10,252 nucleotides of DNA from DASUAS01 sp035763625 (GTDB taxonomy: Bacteria; Actinomycetota; Acidimicrobiia; IMCC26256; DASPTH01): positions 1 to 10,252 of the forward strand of contig DASUAS010000400.1 of NCBI GenBank assembly GCA_035763625.1, in the 5' to 3' direction. A program made the position numbers and the translations under genes. This document shows, piece after piece, positions 1 to 6,084 of the stretch (its first letter is position 1; each line of letters begins with the position of its first letter). Below the pieces are notes generated by a model. It saw nothing but the letters and a program-made list of their open reading frames with translations. It ran no database searches and was not told the origin of the DNA.

Positions 1-1185
1 GCGTCGCTCCATCCGCGACATCAGGACGAAGACCGCGAGCGCGGCCATGCCGATGATCCACGCGAACGTTCGCACCGCGGGGAGCAACCCGCTCGAGAGC
101 GCCAGGAGTCCGACGCCGATCACCGGGAGCGCGGTCGCGAGGTAGATGACGATGTAGAAGGCGGCGACGACGTTGGCCCGCTCGTGCTCCGGGGCGACGG
201 CGGTGACGTCGACGAGCGAACCCCGGAACGCGCACCCCAGGCCGCAGCCGGCGAGTGCGCCCGAACCGACCAGCGCCGCGAGCGAGTGCAGCTCGGCGGC
301 GGTGAGGAGCGCGACGGCGGCGGCGACGACGAGGCCCAGACCGAGGAGCTCGGCGCGGCGTGGGCCGAGGTGGCCGGTCGCCGGCTGCACGATCGCGGAA
401 CACGCCAGCATCAGCGCGGCCACACCGCCGATGAGCGCGAGGTTGGTCTCGCCGAGCAGCTCGATCATGTAGCTCGGGACGAGCGACAGGAACAGCGACG
501 CCAGCGCCCACCCGGTGAACGCGGTCGCGCCCGCGAACACGAACGTGCGTCGGATCGACGCGGGCACCCGTGGTCGCTGGGGCCGCCACCGGCCGACCCC
601 GTGGTCCTTCGGGAACAGGCGCAGGAGGAGCACGAGCCCGATCGCGAGCAGCACGATCTCCACGACGAACACGAGGCGTCGGGGCGCCCCCGCGTACTGG
701 GCGAGCACGCCGGCCAGTGCAGGGCCGACGGCCGCGCCCGCGACCGTCGCCGACGACCCGACCAACGACGCGCGGTGGGCGTCACCGTGCGGCTCGGTCT
801 CGAGGAGCGCAGGGACCGCGCTGCCCTGCAGCATGCCCAGCGCGATGCCCTCGACCACCTGCGCGACGACGAGCCACGCCGCGCTCGGAGCGAACGCGAA
901 CACCGTCGCCGCCACGATCGCCAACGACACCGCGGGGAGCAGCACGCGGCGACGTCCGACGGTGTCGGAGAGGCGGCCGAAGAGCACCAACGACACGATG
1001 ACGGCACCGGCGTAGGTCGAGTACACGAGCGTCACGTCGAGCGGTGAGAGGGAGAAGATGCGCTCGTACGTCGGGTAGAGCGGCGTCGGGAGGTTGCTGC
1101 TCGCGAGGAGCACGACGATCGTGAACGTCACCGCGGCGAACGCCCGACCGTCGACGCGAGTGCGCACGGCGGAGGTGGGTTCCAT
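1..1185 (-). CDS. MFS transporter, probable drug/small-molecule efflux (3' end cut by window)
   Basis: The frame is open from ATG at 1185 down to position 1 (395 codons) with no stop, so the C-terminus lies outside the window; the family is usually about 400 residues, so little is missing. The protein is a chain of hydrophobic segments typical of a 12-helix major facilitator superfamily permease. After the second helix, residues about 70-80 carry the MFS signature loop (motif A), G-R-L-S-D-T-V-G-R-R-R. A TPLY motif at about 34-37 is typical of many actinobacterial MFS exporters. Around residues 190-215 a basic, proline-rich cytoplasmic loop separates the two halves. By family it would be a proton-coupled exporter in the cytoplasmic membrane; the substrate is unknown. 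No Shine-Dalgarno sequence precedes the ATG, but a TANNNT -10 box ends 6 nt before it, supporting this start and a leaderless mRNA. It diverges from an ArsR regulator that probably controls it. Confidence 0.9.
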   Translation of the reverse strand, partial: MEPTSAVRTRVDGRAFAAVTFTIVVLLASSNLPTPLYPTYERIFSLSPLDVTLVYSTYAGAVIVSLVLFGRLSDTVGRRRVLLPAVSLAIVAATVFAFAPSAAWLVVAQVVEGIALGMLQGSAVPALLETEPHGDAHRASLVGSSATVAGAAVGPALAGVLAQYAGAPRRLVFVVEIVLLAIGLVLLLRLFPKDHGVGRWRPQRPRVPASIRRTFVFAGATAFTGWALASLFLSLVPSYMIELLGETNLALIGGVAALMLACSAIVQPATGHLGPRRAELLGLGLVVAAAVALLTAAELHSLAALVGSGALAGCGLGCAFRGSLVDVTAVAPEHERANVVAAFYIVIYLATALPVIGVGLLALSSGLLPAVRTFAWIIGMAALAVFVLMSRMERR

Positions 1186-1191
1186 ACGCGG

Positions 1192-1197
1192 AACGTA
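1192..1197 (-). promoter_or_regulatory. -10 box of the MFS gene (leaderless promoter)
   Basis: On the minus strand the hexamer TACGTT (TANNNT pattern) ends 6 nt before the ATG at 1185. This is the spacing expected when transcription starts at the start codon. No clear -35 TTGACA is present; the -35 position falls in the centre of the inverted repeat at 1205-1230. This is a sequence-pattern call, without experimental support. Confidence 0.5.
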
Positions 1198-1204
1198 CCC
1201 ATGG

Positions 1205-1230
1205 GACGTTTCGGCCAGGACCGAAACGTC
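1205..1230. promoter_or_regulatory. Perfect 10-6-10 inverted repeat, probable shared operator
   Basis: GACGTTTCGG (1205-1214), a 6-nt spacer, then CCGAAACGTC (1221-1230) form a perfect dyad. Its centre (1217.5) is 32.5 nt from both divergent start codons (1185 and 1250). It covers about -20 to -45 of both proposed promoters, so a bound dimer would block both. The adjacent ArsR-family regulator is the obvious candidate ligand; this assignment is inference from position. Confidence 0.7.
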
Positions 1231-1237
1231 GTCGCCG

Positions 1238-1243
1238 TACCCT
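1238..1243 (+). promoter_or_regulatory. -10 box of the ArsR gene (leaderless promoter)
   Basis: TACCCT (TANNNT pattern) is followed by exactly 6 nt and then the GTG at 1250. It mirrors the -10/start spacing of the divergent MFS gene, and it favours 1250 over the in-frame GTG at 1262. No conserved -35 was found. Confidence 0.45.
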
Positions 1244-1249
1244 GGATCC

Positions 1250-2008
1250 GTGCCTGGACCCGTGACTGGAGACGTCGATCTGGCGGCGGTCGGTGCGCTG
1301 ATCGCCGAGCCCTCACGGGCCCGCATCCTCCTCGCGCTGTACGACGGGCGGGCGTTGCCGGCGAGCGTGCTCGCCACCGAGGCGGGCGTGGCGCCGTCGA
1401 CCGCAAGTGAGCATCTCGGTCGGTTGGTCGACGGCGGGTTCGTCTGCGTCGAGCAGCACGGGCGGCACCGCTACTACCGGCTGCGCGGCACGGAGATCGC
1501 CGAGTTCCTCGAAGCGGTCGCGCAGCTCGCGCCCGAGGCGCCGGTGCGTTCGCTGCGGGAGCACACGCGCCTGGCCCAGATGCGACGCGGTCGCACGTGC
1601 TATGACCACCTCGCCGGGAAGCTCGGCGTCGCGCTGCTGCAGGCGTTGCTGCGCGAGGGTCTCGTCTCCGGGCACGACGGCGCGTTCCGACCCGAGCAGG
1701 AGCAGCTCGCGTCGCGCAGTCGTGATCCGCTCTATCGGGTCACGGGCGACGGGAGTGCGCGGTTCGCGACGTTCGGCATCGACGTCGCCGAGGACGCGAT
1801 GCTCTCGCACTGCGTCGACTGGACCGAGCAACGCCACCACCTCGCGGGCTCGGTGGCCGCGGCGCTCGCGCAGCAGATGTTCGCGCGCGAGTGGATCGAA
1901 CGGGCGCCGCGAGGACGCGCCGTGCACGTCACCGAGCGGGGCGAGTCGGAGCTCGTGACGACGTTCGGCTTCGAGCTCGACGACGTCGTCGGCCAGCTCG
2001 CACACTGA
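1250..2008 (+). CDS. ArsR-family winged-helix transcriptional regulator, long type
   Basis: A 252-residue protein. Residues about 10-80 form the ArsR/SmtB-type winged helix: an ...GALIAEPSRARIL helix, the recognition region around APSTASEHLGRLVDGG (48-63), and the wing with GRHRYYRL (71-78). The C-terminal 150 residues are an extension seen in a class of longer actinobacterial ArsR proteins, with the conserved RTCYDHLAGKLGV stretch (115-127) and a CVDWTEQRHHLAG stretch (188-200). C117, H120, C188 and H196/H197 are candidate ligand or redox residues, which is inference. By family it is a dimeric repressor released by a metal or small molecule. The start is placed at GTG 1250 because of the -10 box 6 nt upstream; GTG 1262 is the alternative. 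It diverges from the MFS gene across a perfect operator-like dyad, so autoregulation and control of efflux are likely. The AlkZ-like gene follows after 4 nt and is probably co-transcribed. Confidence 0.88.
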   Translation: MPGPVTGDVDLAAVGALIAEPSRARILLALYDGRALPASVLATEAGVAPSTASEHLGRLVDGGFVCVEQHGRHRYYRLRGTEIAEFLEAVAQLAPEAPVRSLREHTRLAQMRRGRTCYDHLAGKLGVALLQALLREGLVSGHDGAFRPEQEQLASRSRDPLYRVTGDGSARFATFGIDVAEDAMLSHCVDWTEQRHHLAGSVAAALAQQMFAREWIERAPRGRAVHVTERGESELVTTFGFELDDVVGQLAH

Positions 2009-2012
2009 CTCG

Positions 2013-3101
2013 ATGCCGGCAACCGGCCTGCGGTCTCGAGCGGCGATCGCCCGCGCGCGCATGGTCGGGCTCGGCCTCTGGAACACGCGGGCCGACGCGC
2101 AGGCACGCACTCCGGCCGACGTGGTCCGGAACCTGGTCGCCATGCAGGCGCAGGAGCACGCGTACGCGCGATGGTCGATCGGGCAGCGGTGCGGCGCGTC
2201 GGCGTCGGTGGTCGACGCCGACTTCGACGCCGGGCGCATCCTGCGCACCCACGTGCTCCGCCCCACCTGGCACTACGCCACCCCCGACGACCTGCGTTGG
2301 CTGCTCGCCCTGACCGGTCGGCGGATCGACGCCGCCAACCGCCTTCGCTACCAGGAGCTCGGCCTCGATGCCCGCACGCGTCGGCGCGCCACCGACGTGA
2401 TCGCGGCGACCGTCGCCGGGGGTCCCGCGACCCGCCGCGAGCTGGTGCACGCGCTCGAGCGGCGCCGGATCGCGACCAAAGGGCAGCGCATCGCCCACCT
2501 GCTGCTCCACGCCGAGCTGCACGCGGTCATCTGCAGCGGCCCGATGCGAGCGGCCCAGCACACGTACGTGCCCTTCGACGACCGCGTCCCCGGCGGTCCC
2601 GGCATCTCCGAGGAGGAAGCGGGCGCGGAGCTGGCGCGGCGATGGTTCACGACGCGGGGGCCGGCGTCGGTGCGCGACTTCGCCTGGTGGTCGGGCCTCC
2701 CTGTACCGGTTGTTCGTGACGCGCTGGCGTCGGTGCGCGCCGAGCTCTCGTCGGTGGAGCGCGACGGCCACACCTACTGGTTCGCGGAGCTCCCGCGCCC
2801 ACCACGCGCGCCGCGAGGACCGGGCATGGACCTGGTGCAGTGCTTCGACGAGGTGATCATCTCGTACTCCGAGACGCGCGACGTGCTCACCACGCCCGCG
2901 GTGTCGTTCCCGGTGCCGCGTCACGTCGACGGCTTCACCCACGTCGTCCTCGGCGACGGGCAGCTCCTCGGCCACTGGCGGACGCACCGGGCGCCCGGTT
3001 CGCTCGAGGTCGAGACCCGGGTCGGGCGCGCGCTCGACGACCGGGAGCAGCGCGCGCTCGATGCGGCCGTCGCCCGGTACGAGCGGTTCATGCGCACATA
3101 G
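2013..3101 (+). CDS. AlkZ-like / HTH_42 winged-helix protein, possible DNA glycosylase
   Basis: A 362-residue protein matching the HTH_42 (AlkZ-like, formerly DUF1006) family in length and landmarks. The N-terminal region carries M-Q-A-Q-E at 44-48, whose Q45-x-Q47 corresponds to the catalytic QxQ motif described for AlkZ, the glycosylase that unhooks bulky alkyl adducts and crosslinks. Next come the family's RTHVLRPTWHY block (79-89), a middle winged-helix part around the ATKGQRIAHLLLHAEL stretch, and the C-terminal block CFDEVIISYSETRDVL. Many family members are uncharacterised, so glycosylase activity is inference from the motif. ATG 2013 is 4 nt after the ArsR stop with no good Shine-Dalgarno sequence, suggesting coupled translation. 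Sharing a regulator and a divergent MFS exporter fits a role in protection from a DNA-damaging compound. Alternatively it may be a DNA-binding protein of unknown role. Confidence 0.85.
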   Translation: MPATGLRSRAAIARARMVGLGLWNTRADAQARTPADVVRNLVAMQAQEHAYARWSIGQRCGASASVVDADFDAGRILRTHVLRPTWHYATPDDLRWLLALTGRRIDAANRLRYQELGLDARTRRRATDVIAATVAGGPATRRELVHALERRRIATKGQRIAHLLLHAELHAVICSGPMRAAQHTYVPFDDRVPGGPGISEEEAGAELARRWFTTRGPASVRDFAWWSGLPVPVVRDALASVRAELSSVERDGHTYWFAELPRPPRAPRGPGMDLVQCFDEVIISYSETRDVLTTPAVSFPVPRHVDGFTHVVLGDGQLLGHWRTHRAPGSLEVETRVGRALDDREQRALDAAVARYERFMRT

Positions 3102-3172
3102 GGTGCGGCGATGGAGATGGAGCGGAGGCGCGGACGGATGGCCGGGACGCCGGCGCGGAATCGACCATTGGC
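3102..3172. other. Intergenic gap with no recognised element
   Basis: This 71-nt GC-rich stretch separates the AlkZ-like gene from the crotonase gene on the same strand. No terminator hairpin, TANNNT box at leaderless spacing or good Shine-Dalgarno sequence could be identified before GTG 3173. Read-through from the upstream operon is therefore possible. Confidence 0.4.
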
Positions 3173-3946
3173 GTGACTGACGAGCTCGGCACCCCGGCGT
3201 TGCACTTCGAGCGCGACGGGTCGATCGCGTGGTGCGTGATCGACCGACCGCACGCGCGCAACGCGCTCACTCCCGGCATGTACTACGGCATCAAGCGCGC
3301 GGTCGCGCTCGTCAACCAGGAGCCCGACCTCGCGGCGTTGATCATCACCGGTGTCGGCGACGTGTTCGCGCCGGGCGGTGATCTCGGCGGGCGATCGGAC
3401 GAGGGCGAGACGGTGCCCGACGTGATCGGCACCGACGTGCTCCCGTTCCTCGCCGTCCGCGACAGCCGGGCGCCGGTGATCTCAGCGGTGAACGGCTTGT
3501 GCCAGGGCGGCGGCCTCCTGATCGCCATGCTCTCGGACATCGCGGTGGCGAGCGACCGCGCCACGTTCCGTGTGCCGGAGCTGCTGCGCGGGATCATCGA
3601 CGCGACGTATGCCGCGGTGCTTCCCGCGCACGTCGGCGTAGCCGTCGCGCGCGACCTGATGCTCTCCGCCCGTCGTTTCGACGCCGCGGAAGCGGTGCGC
3701 CTGGGCGTGATCAGCCGCATGGTGGCGCACGACGAGCTGCGCGAGGCCGCGCTCACCGCGGCGCGCGAGGTGCTGCAGACGGCGCCCGACGCGCGCGTCC
3801 TCACCAAGCGCATGCTGCACGACCGCTACGAGCCGATCGACTACCAGACCATGTTCTGGGGCCTCGAGCACTCACCCGAGCCGCGCGAGGGCATGACCGC
3901 GTTCATGGAGAAGCGGCGCCCGAGCTGGATCCCCGACGACGTCTGA
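3173..3946 (+). CDS. Enoyl-CoA hydratase/isomerase (crotonase) family protein
   Basis: A 257-residue protein, the usual crotonase length. Landmarks are RPHARNALTPGMY (25-37), the first oxyanion-hole segment VFAPGGDLG (64-72), the second segment AVNGLCQGGGLLIAMLSDIA (105-124), VPE at 134-136, and the typical C-terminal tail REGMTAFMEKRRPSW. Against rat mitochondrial enoyl-CoA hydratase, the VPE glutamate (E136) matches catalytic Glu164, but the position of Glu144 just after GGG is leucine (L116). One-glutamate crotonases are commonly isomerases or other CoA-thioester enzymes, so simple hydratase activity should not be assumed. GTG 3173 is the only reasonable in-frame start: no ATG lies between the previous gene and residue 36. 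It ends 25 bp before the convergent iclR gene. It acts on acyl-CoA thioesters in the cytoplasm; the substrate is unknown. Confidence 0.9.
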   Translation: MTDELGTPALHFERDGSIAWCVIDRPHARNALTPGMYYGIKRAVALVNQEPDLAALIITGVGDVFAPGGDLGGRSDEGETVPDVIGTDVLPFLAVRDSRAPVISAVNGLCQGGGLLIAMLSDIAVASDRATFRVPELLRGIIDATYAAVLPAHVGVAVARDLMLSARRFDAAEAVRLGVISRMVAHDELREAALTAAREVLQTAPDARVLTKRMLHDRYEPIDYQTMFWGLEHSPEPREGMTAFMEKRRPSWIPDDV

Positions 3947-3950
3947 TCAC

Positions 3951-3973
3951 CGTCGTTCGCCCTCCGCTCGCTC
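3951..3973. repeat. Short intergenic repeat, copy A
   Basis: A 23-nt segment in the gap between the convergent crotonase and iclR genes, reaching into the last codon of iclR. It nearly matches 6944-6965 in the other convergent gap, with one substitution and one single-base indel. Shared core: CTCCGCTCGCTC. Confidence 0.45.
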
Positions 3974-4793
3974 AGCGTGCGGCGGGTGCGCGTCCGCCGC
4001 TGCGGCGCGTGGCCACGAGCCCGGCATCGCGCACGCGCTCGCCGTACTCCGCGACCTGGTCGGCGGTGAGCCCGGACTCGAGCCCGAGCAGCGTGATCGA
4101 CACGAGGGAATCGCCCCGACGATCGAAGACGGGCGCGGCGATCATCACCACGTCGTAGGTGCGATCGCCGGCGAGCGGGCCGACGTACTCCGACGGGTCG
4201 AGGTCGGTGATGGGCTCCGCCAGCGATCCCCGGCGAGCGCGGTGGGCATCGGTTTCCATCGCCACCGCCCAGCCGCGCGCCCGCACGTCGTCGAGCAGCG
4301 CTTCCATCGCCACCCGGTCGCTCGCGCGCGACAACCACGGCTCGGGGTCGAGCCACGCGACGAAGACCGCACCGATGGGCGGTACCAGCGGGATGCGCTG
4401 GCCCACGTGGACCTGGATCTCGTGCGCCTGGTGCTCACCGACGCGGGCGAGGAACACGATGTCGTCTCCGGCGAGCGCGGTCACCGCCACGCCGAGGTCG
4501 AGCTCCTCGCTCAGACGGCGCGCCTCGTCGCGCGCGTGGTCGATCGCGGGGTGGCGCTCGAGCGCGCCGCTGCCCAGCGCGACCACCGACGGCCCGAGCG
4601 AGTACGTGCGCAGCCGTGGGTTGCGCACGAGGTACCCCTCCTCGGTCAGCACGCCGAGCACCGCGTGCGCGGACGCCACGTTGATGTCGAGCTCGCCCGC
4701 GAGGTCGGACAGGGTGAACTCGTCGGTCGGGTGCGCGGCCAGGAAGTCGAGGACCGCGAGGGCACGGGTGGCGGCGAGCGCGGGACGAGGCAT
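3972..4793 (-). CDS. IclR-family transcriptional regulator
   Basis: A 273-residue protein with IclR architecture and length. Residues about 5-65 form the N-terminal winged helix (ALAATRALAVLDFLA, then FTLSDLAGELDINVASAHAVLGVLTEEGYL, with the wing RNPRLRTYSLG). Residues about 75-260 form the GAF-like effector domain, including LDLGVAVTALAGDDIVFLARVG and GQRIPLVPPIGAVFVAWLD, the region that in IclR proteins forms the ligand pocket. The start is placed at ATG 4793, giving the canonical N-terminus MPRPALAATRAL and lying 13 nt after a good -10 box; an upstream in-frame ATG at 4835 would lie inside the promoter. It diverges from the LLM-SDR operon and is its likely regulator, responding to a pathway metabolite. 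Whether it represses or activates cannot be read. Confidence 0.92.
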   Translation of the reverse strand: MPRPALAATRALAVLDFLAAHPTDEFTLSDLAGELDINVASAHAVLGVLTEEGYLVRNPRLRTYSLGPSVVALGSGALERHPAIDHARDEARRLSEELDLGVAVTALAGDDIVFLARVGEHQAHEIQVHVGQRIPLVPPIGAVFVAWLDPEPWLSRASDRVAMEALLDDVRARGWAVAMETDAHRARRGSLAEPITDLDPSEYVGPLAGDRTYDVVMIAAPVFDRRGDSLVSITLLGLESGLTADQVAEYGERVRDAGLVATRRSGGRAPAAR

Positions 4794-4806
4794 ACGATCC
4801 GCGCCG

Positions 4807-4835
4807 ACAATACAAAAGCGTTTTCGACATTGCAA
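4807..4835 (-). promoter_or_regulatory. Promoter of the iclR gene
   Basis: On the minus strand TTGCAA (4830-4835), a spacer of exactly 17 nt (4813-4829) and TATTGT (4807-4812) form a near-consensus sigma70-type promoter, 13 nt upstream of ATG 4793. The region is a conspicuous AT-rich island in GC-rich DNA. It contains AAAAGCGTTTT (4814-4824) and a second CAAAAG, which could be part of an IclR operator. A plus-strand promoter for the LLM operon must lie here too. Its best -10 candidate is GACATT (4826-4831), 7 nt before ATG 4839, which is weak. Confidence 0.6.
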
Positions 4836-4838
4836 AAG

Positions 4839-4919
4839 ATGACTGGCACGAGCACCGCGCCGAGTGCGACCAAGCCGGGTGCGACCAAGCCGAGTGCGAC
4901 CAAGGGGGAGCCGCCGTGA
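4839..4919 (+). CDS. 26-residue leader ORF upstream of the LLM gene
   Basis: ATG 4839 opens a 26-codon frame that ends at TGA 4917-4919 and overlaps the LLM start as GTGA (4916-4919), the classic arrangement for translational coupling. The peptide is MTGTSTAP followed by three pentapeptide units, SATKP, GATKP and SATKG, encoded by a 15-nt tandem repeat, then EPP. It has no recognised domain, no transmembrane segment and no signal peptide. The frame differs from that of the LLM gene, so it is not an N-terminal extension. It could be a regulatory leader peptide, or a chance frame over a repetitive 5' untranslated region; the precise stop/start overlap favours the former modestly. Confidence 0.4.
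   Translation: MTGTSTAPSATKPGATKPSATKGEPP
4863..4907 (+). repeat. Three tandem copies of a 15-nt repeat
   Basis: The unit RGTGCGACCAAGCCG occurs at 4863-4877, 4878-4892 and 4893-4907. Copies 1 and 2 differ at one base, and copy 3 diverges in its last bases, which run into the Shine-Dalgarno sequence. The unit is five codons of the leader ORF. Confidence 0.85.
4903..4910 (+). promoter_or_regulatory. Shine-Dalgarno sequence of the LLM gene
   Basis: AGGGGGAG ends 5 nt before GTG 4916, supporting that start. It is formed from the end of the third 15-nt repeat, so repeat-number change would leave the RBS intact but alter the leader. Confidence 0.6.
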
Positions 4920-6067
4920 AGCTCGACCTGCTCTACGAGTTCCAGCCCAAGATCAAGCCCTGGAGCAAGCCGCACCCCTACGGCCAGCGCGACGCCGAGC
5001 AGCGCACCTACGACGAGGCCATCGCCGAGATCCAGTACGCCGACAAGCTCGGGTTCAACACGGTGTGGGTGGTCGAGCACCACTTCCGCGACGGTCGCTC
5101 GGCCTCCCCGTGCAACGAGGCCATCCTCGGTGGCCTCGCGCTCAGCACCGAGCAGATCAAGCTCGGCTTCGGTGTGACGCTCACGCCGTTCGGGTTCATC
5201 CACCCGGCGCGCCTGGCGGAGAAGGTGGCGACCGTCGACGTGCTCAGCCACGGCCGGGTCGAGTGGGGCACCGGTCGTTCGACACCGATGGAGCAGATCG
5301 CGTTCGGTGTCCCCGCCGACGACCGCTCGCGGGCGCAGTGGCGCGAGGCGATCGAGATCGTGGTGGCGATGTGGGAGCAGGAGCTGTTCTCGTGGGACAG
5401 CGAGAACCTGCACTTCCCCGAGCGCATCCAGACCCCCAAGCCGTTCCAGGACCCGCACCCGCCGGTGTGGCAGGCGGCGGCGTCGGAGACGAGCGCGGTC
5501 AGCGCGGGCGAGCTCGGTCTCGGGCTCCTGTCGTTCGCGCTCCTGCAGCCGGTGGAGTCGATGGCCAACCACATCCGTGCGTACCGGTCGGCGCAGGCCC
5601 TGGCCCGCCCCGATGAGATGCTCACGCGGGTGCGGAACGACCGCGTCGGCGTGTACACGCTCGTGCACGCGTACGACGACGCCGACGAGGCCGCGGCGTA
5701 CGGGCTGTGGGACTCGGTGAACTGGTGGTACCGCCACCTCGCCGAATTCACGCTGCAGTGGGAGCTCGTCAACCTGCCGGAGGAGGAGAAGGCGAAGGTC
5801 TTCCCGCTCCTCGAGTCGGTGATCGAGGGCAAGGTGCCGGTCGACCACTACCAGAACGAGGACATGATCATCATCGGGACGCCCGAGGAGTGCCTGCAGA
5901 AGATCCTGCGGTACGAGTCGGTCGGCGTCGACCAGTTGCTCTGCTACGTGCAGTTCGGCGACCTCCCGCACGACAAGGTGATGCGCAACCTCGAGCTGCT
6001 GGCCAAGGACGTCATGCCCGAGCTCGAGGCGCGCGGTCACCGCGTCGACGCCACCGTCCGCGCGTAG
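4916..6067 (+). CDS. LLM-class (luciferase-like) flavin-dependent monooxygenase
   Basis: A 383-residue protein of the bacterial luciferase-like fold (PF00296 type, TIM barrel). Landmarks are an N-terminal beta strand MKLDLLYEFQP, the ADKLGFNTVWVVEHHF block (42-57) and a strand IKLGFGVTLTPFGFIHPARLAE (81-102). They continue with the family hallmark region ATVDVLSHGRVEWGTGR (105-121), then PFQDPHPPVWQAAAS in the middle and IIIGTPEECLQKILRYESVGVDQLLCYVQFGDLPHDKVMRNLELLAKDVMPEL at the C-terminus. By family it uses reduced FMN or F420 with O2 to oxygenate an organic substrate, or acts as an F420 oxidoreductase. Cofactor choice cannot be read here, and a partner reductase is not in the window. GTG 4916 is supported by the RBS and by overlap with the leader ORF stop. 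The SDR gene follows after 17 nt, so the two enzymes probably act in one pathway under the divergent IclR regulator. Confidence 0.92.
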   Translation: MKLDLLYEFQPKIKPWSKPHPYGQRDAEQRTYDEAIAEIQYADKLGFNTVWVVEHHFRDGRSASPCNEAILGGLALSTEQIKLGFGVTLTPFGFIHPARLAEKVATVDVLSHGRVEWGTGRSTPMEQIAFGVPADDRSRAQWREAIEIVVAMWEQELFSWDSENLHFPERIQTPKPFQDPHPPVWQAAASETSAVSAGELGLGLLSFALLQPVESMANHIRAYRSAQALARPDEMLTRVRNDRVGVYTLVHAYDDADEAAAYGLWDSVNWWYRHLAEFTLQWELVNLPEEEKAKVFPLLESVIEGKVPVDHYQNEDMIIIGTPEECLQKILRYESVGVDQLLCYVQFGDLPHDKVMRNLELLAKDVMPELEARGHRVDATVRA

Positions 6068-6084
6068 CAGCACGCGTCGCAGCC

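Noticed and set aside
184..1047. A 287-codon plus-strand frame inside the MFS region
   Set aside because: Its translation is charged and repetitive, whereas the minus strand gives continuous transmembrane segments and MFS motif A.
1094..1249. Extension of the ArsR gene to an in-frame upstream start at 1094
   Set aside because: It would overlap the divergent MFS gene, the operator dyad and both -10 boxes, and adds no family-conserved sequence.
1313..2987. Two minus-strand frames of 317 and 352 codons opposite the ArsR and AlkZ-like genes
   Set aside because: They run across gene boundaries, overlap each other, and lack motifs; they are explained by scarce stop codons in GC-rich DNA.
4863..4907. 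The 15-nt tandem repeats as a CRISPR array or plasmid iterons
   Set aside because: There are no spacers, only three contiguous copies, and no cas or replication genes; the units fit codons of a leader ORF.
4646..6073. A 475-codon open frame on the minus strand opposite the LLM gene and crossing into iclR
   Set aside because: It is the antisense shadow of a GC-rich gene: it is rich in Arg, His, Val and Leu without recognisable motifs, while both overlapped genes have clear family signatures.
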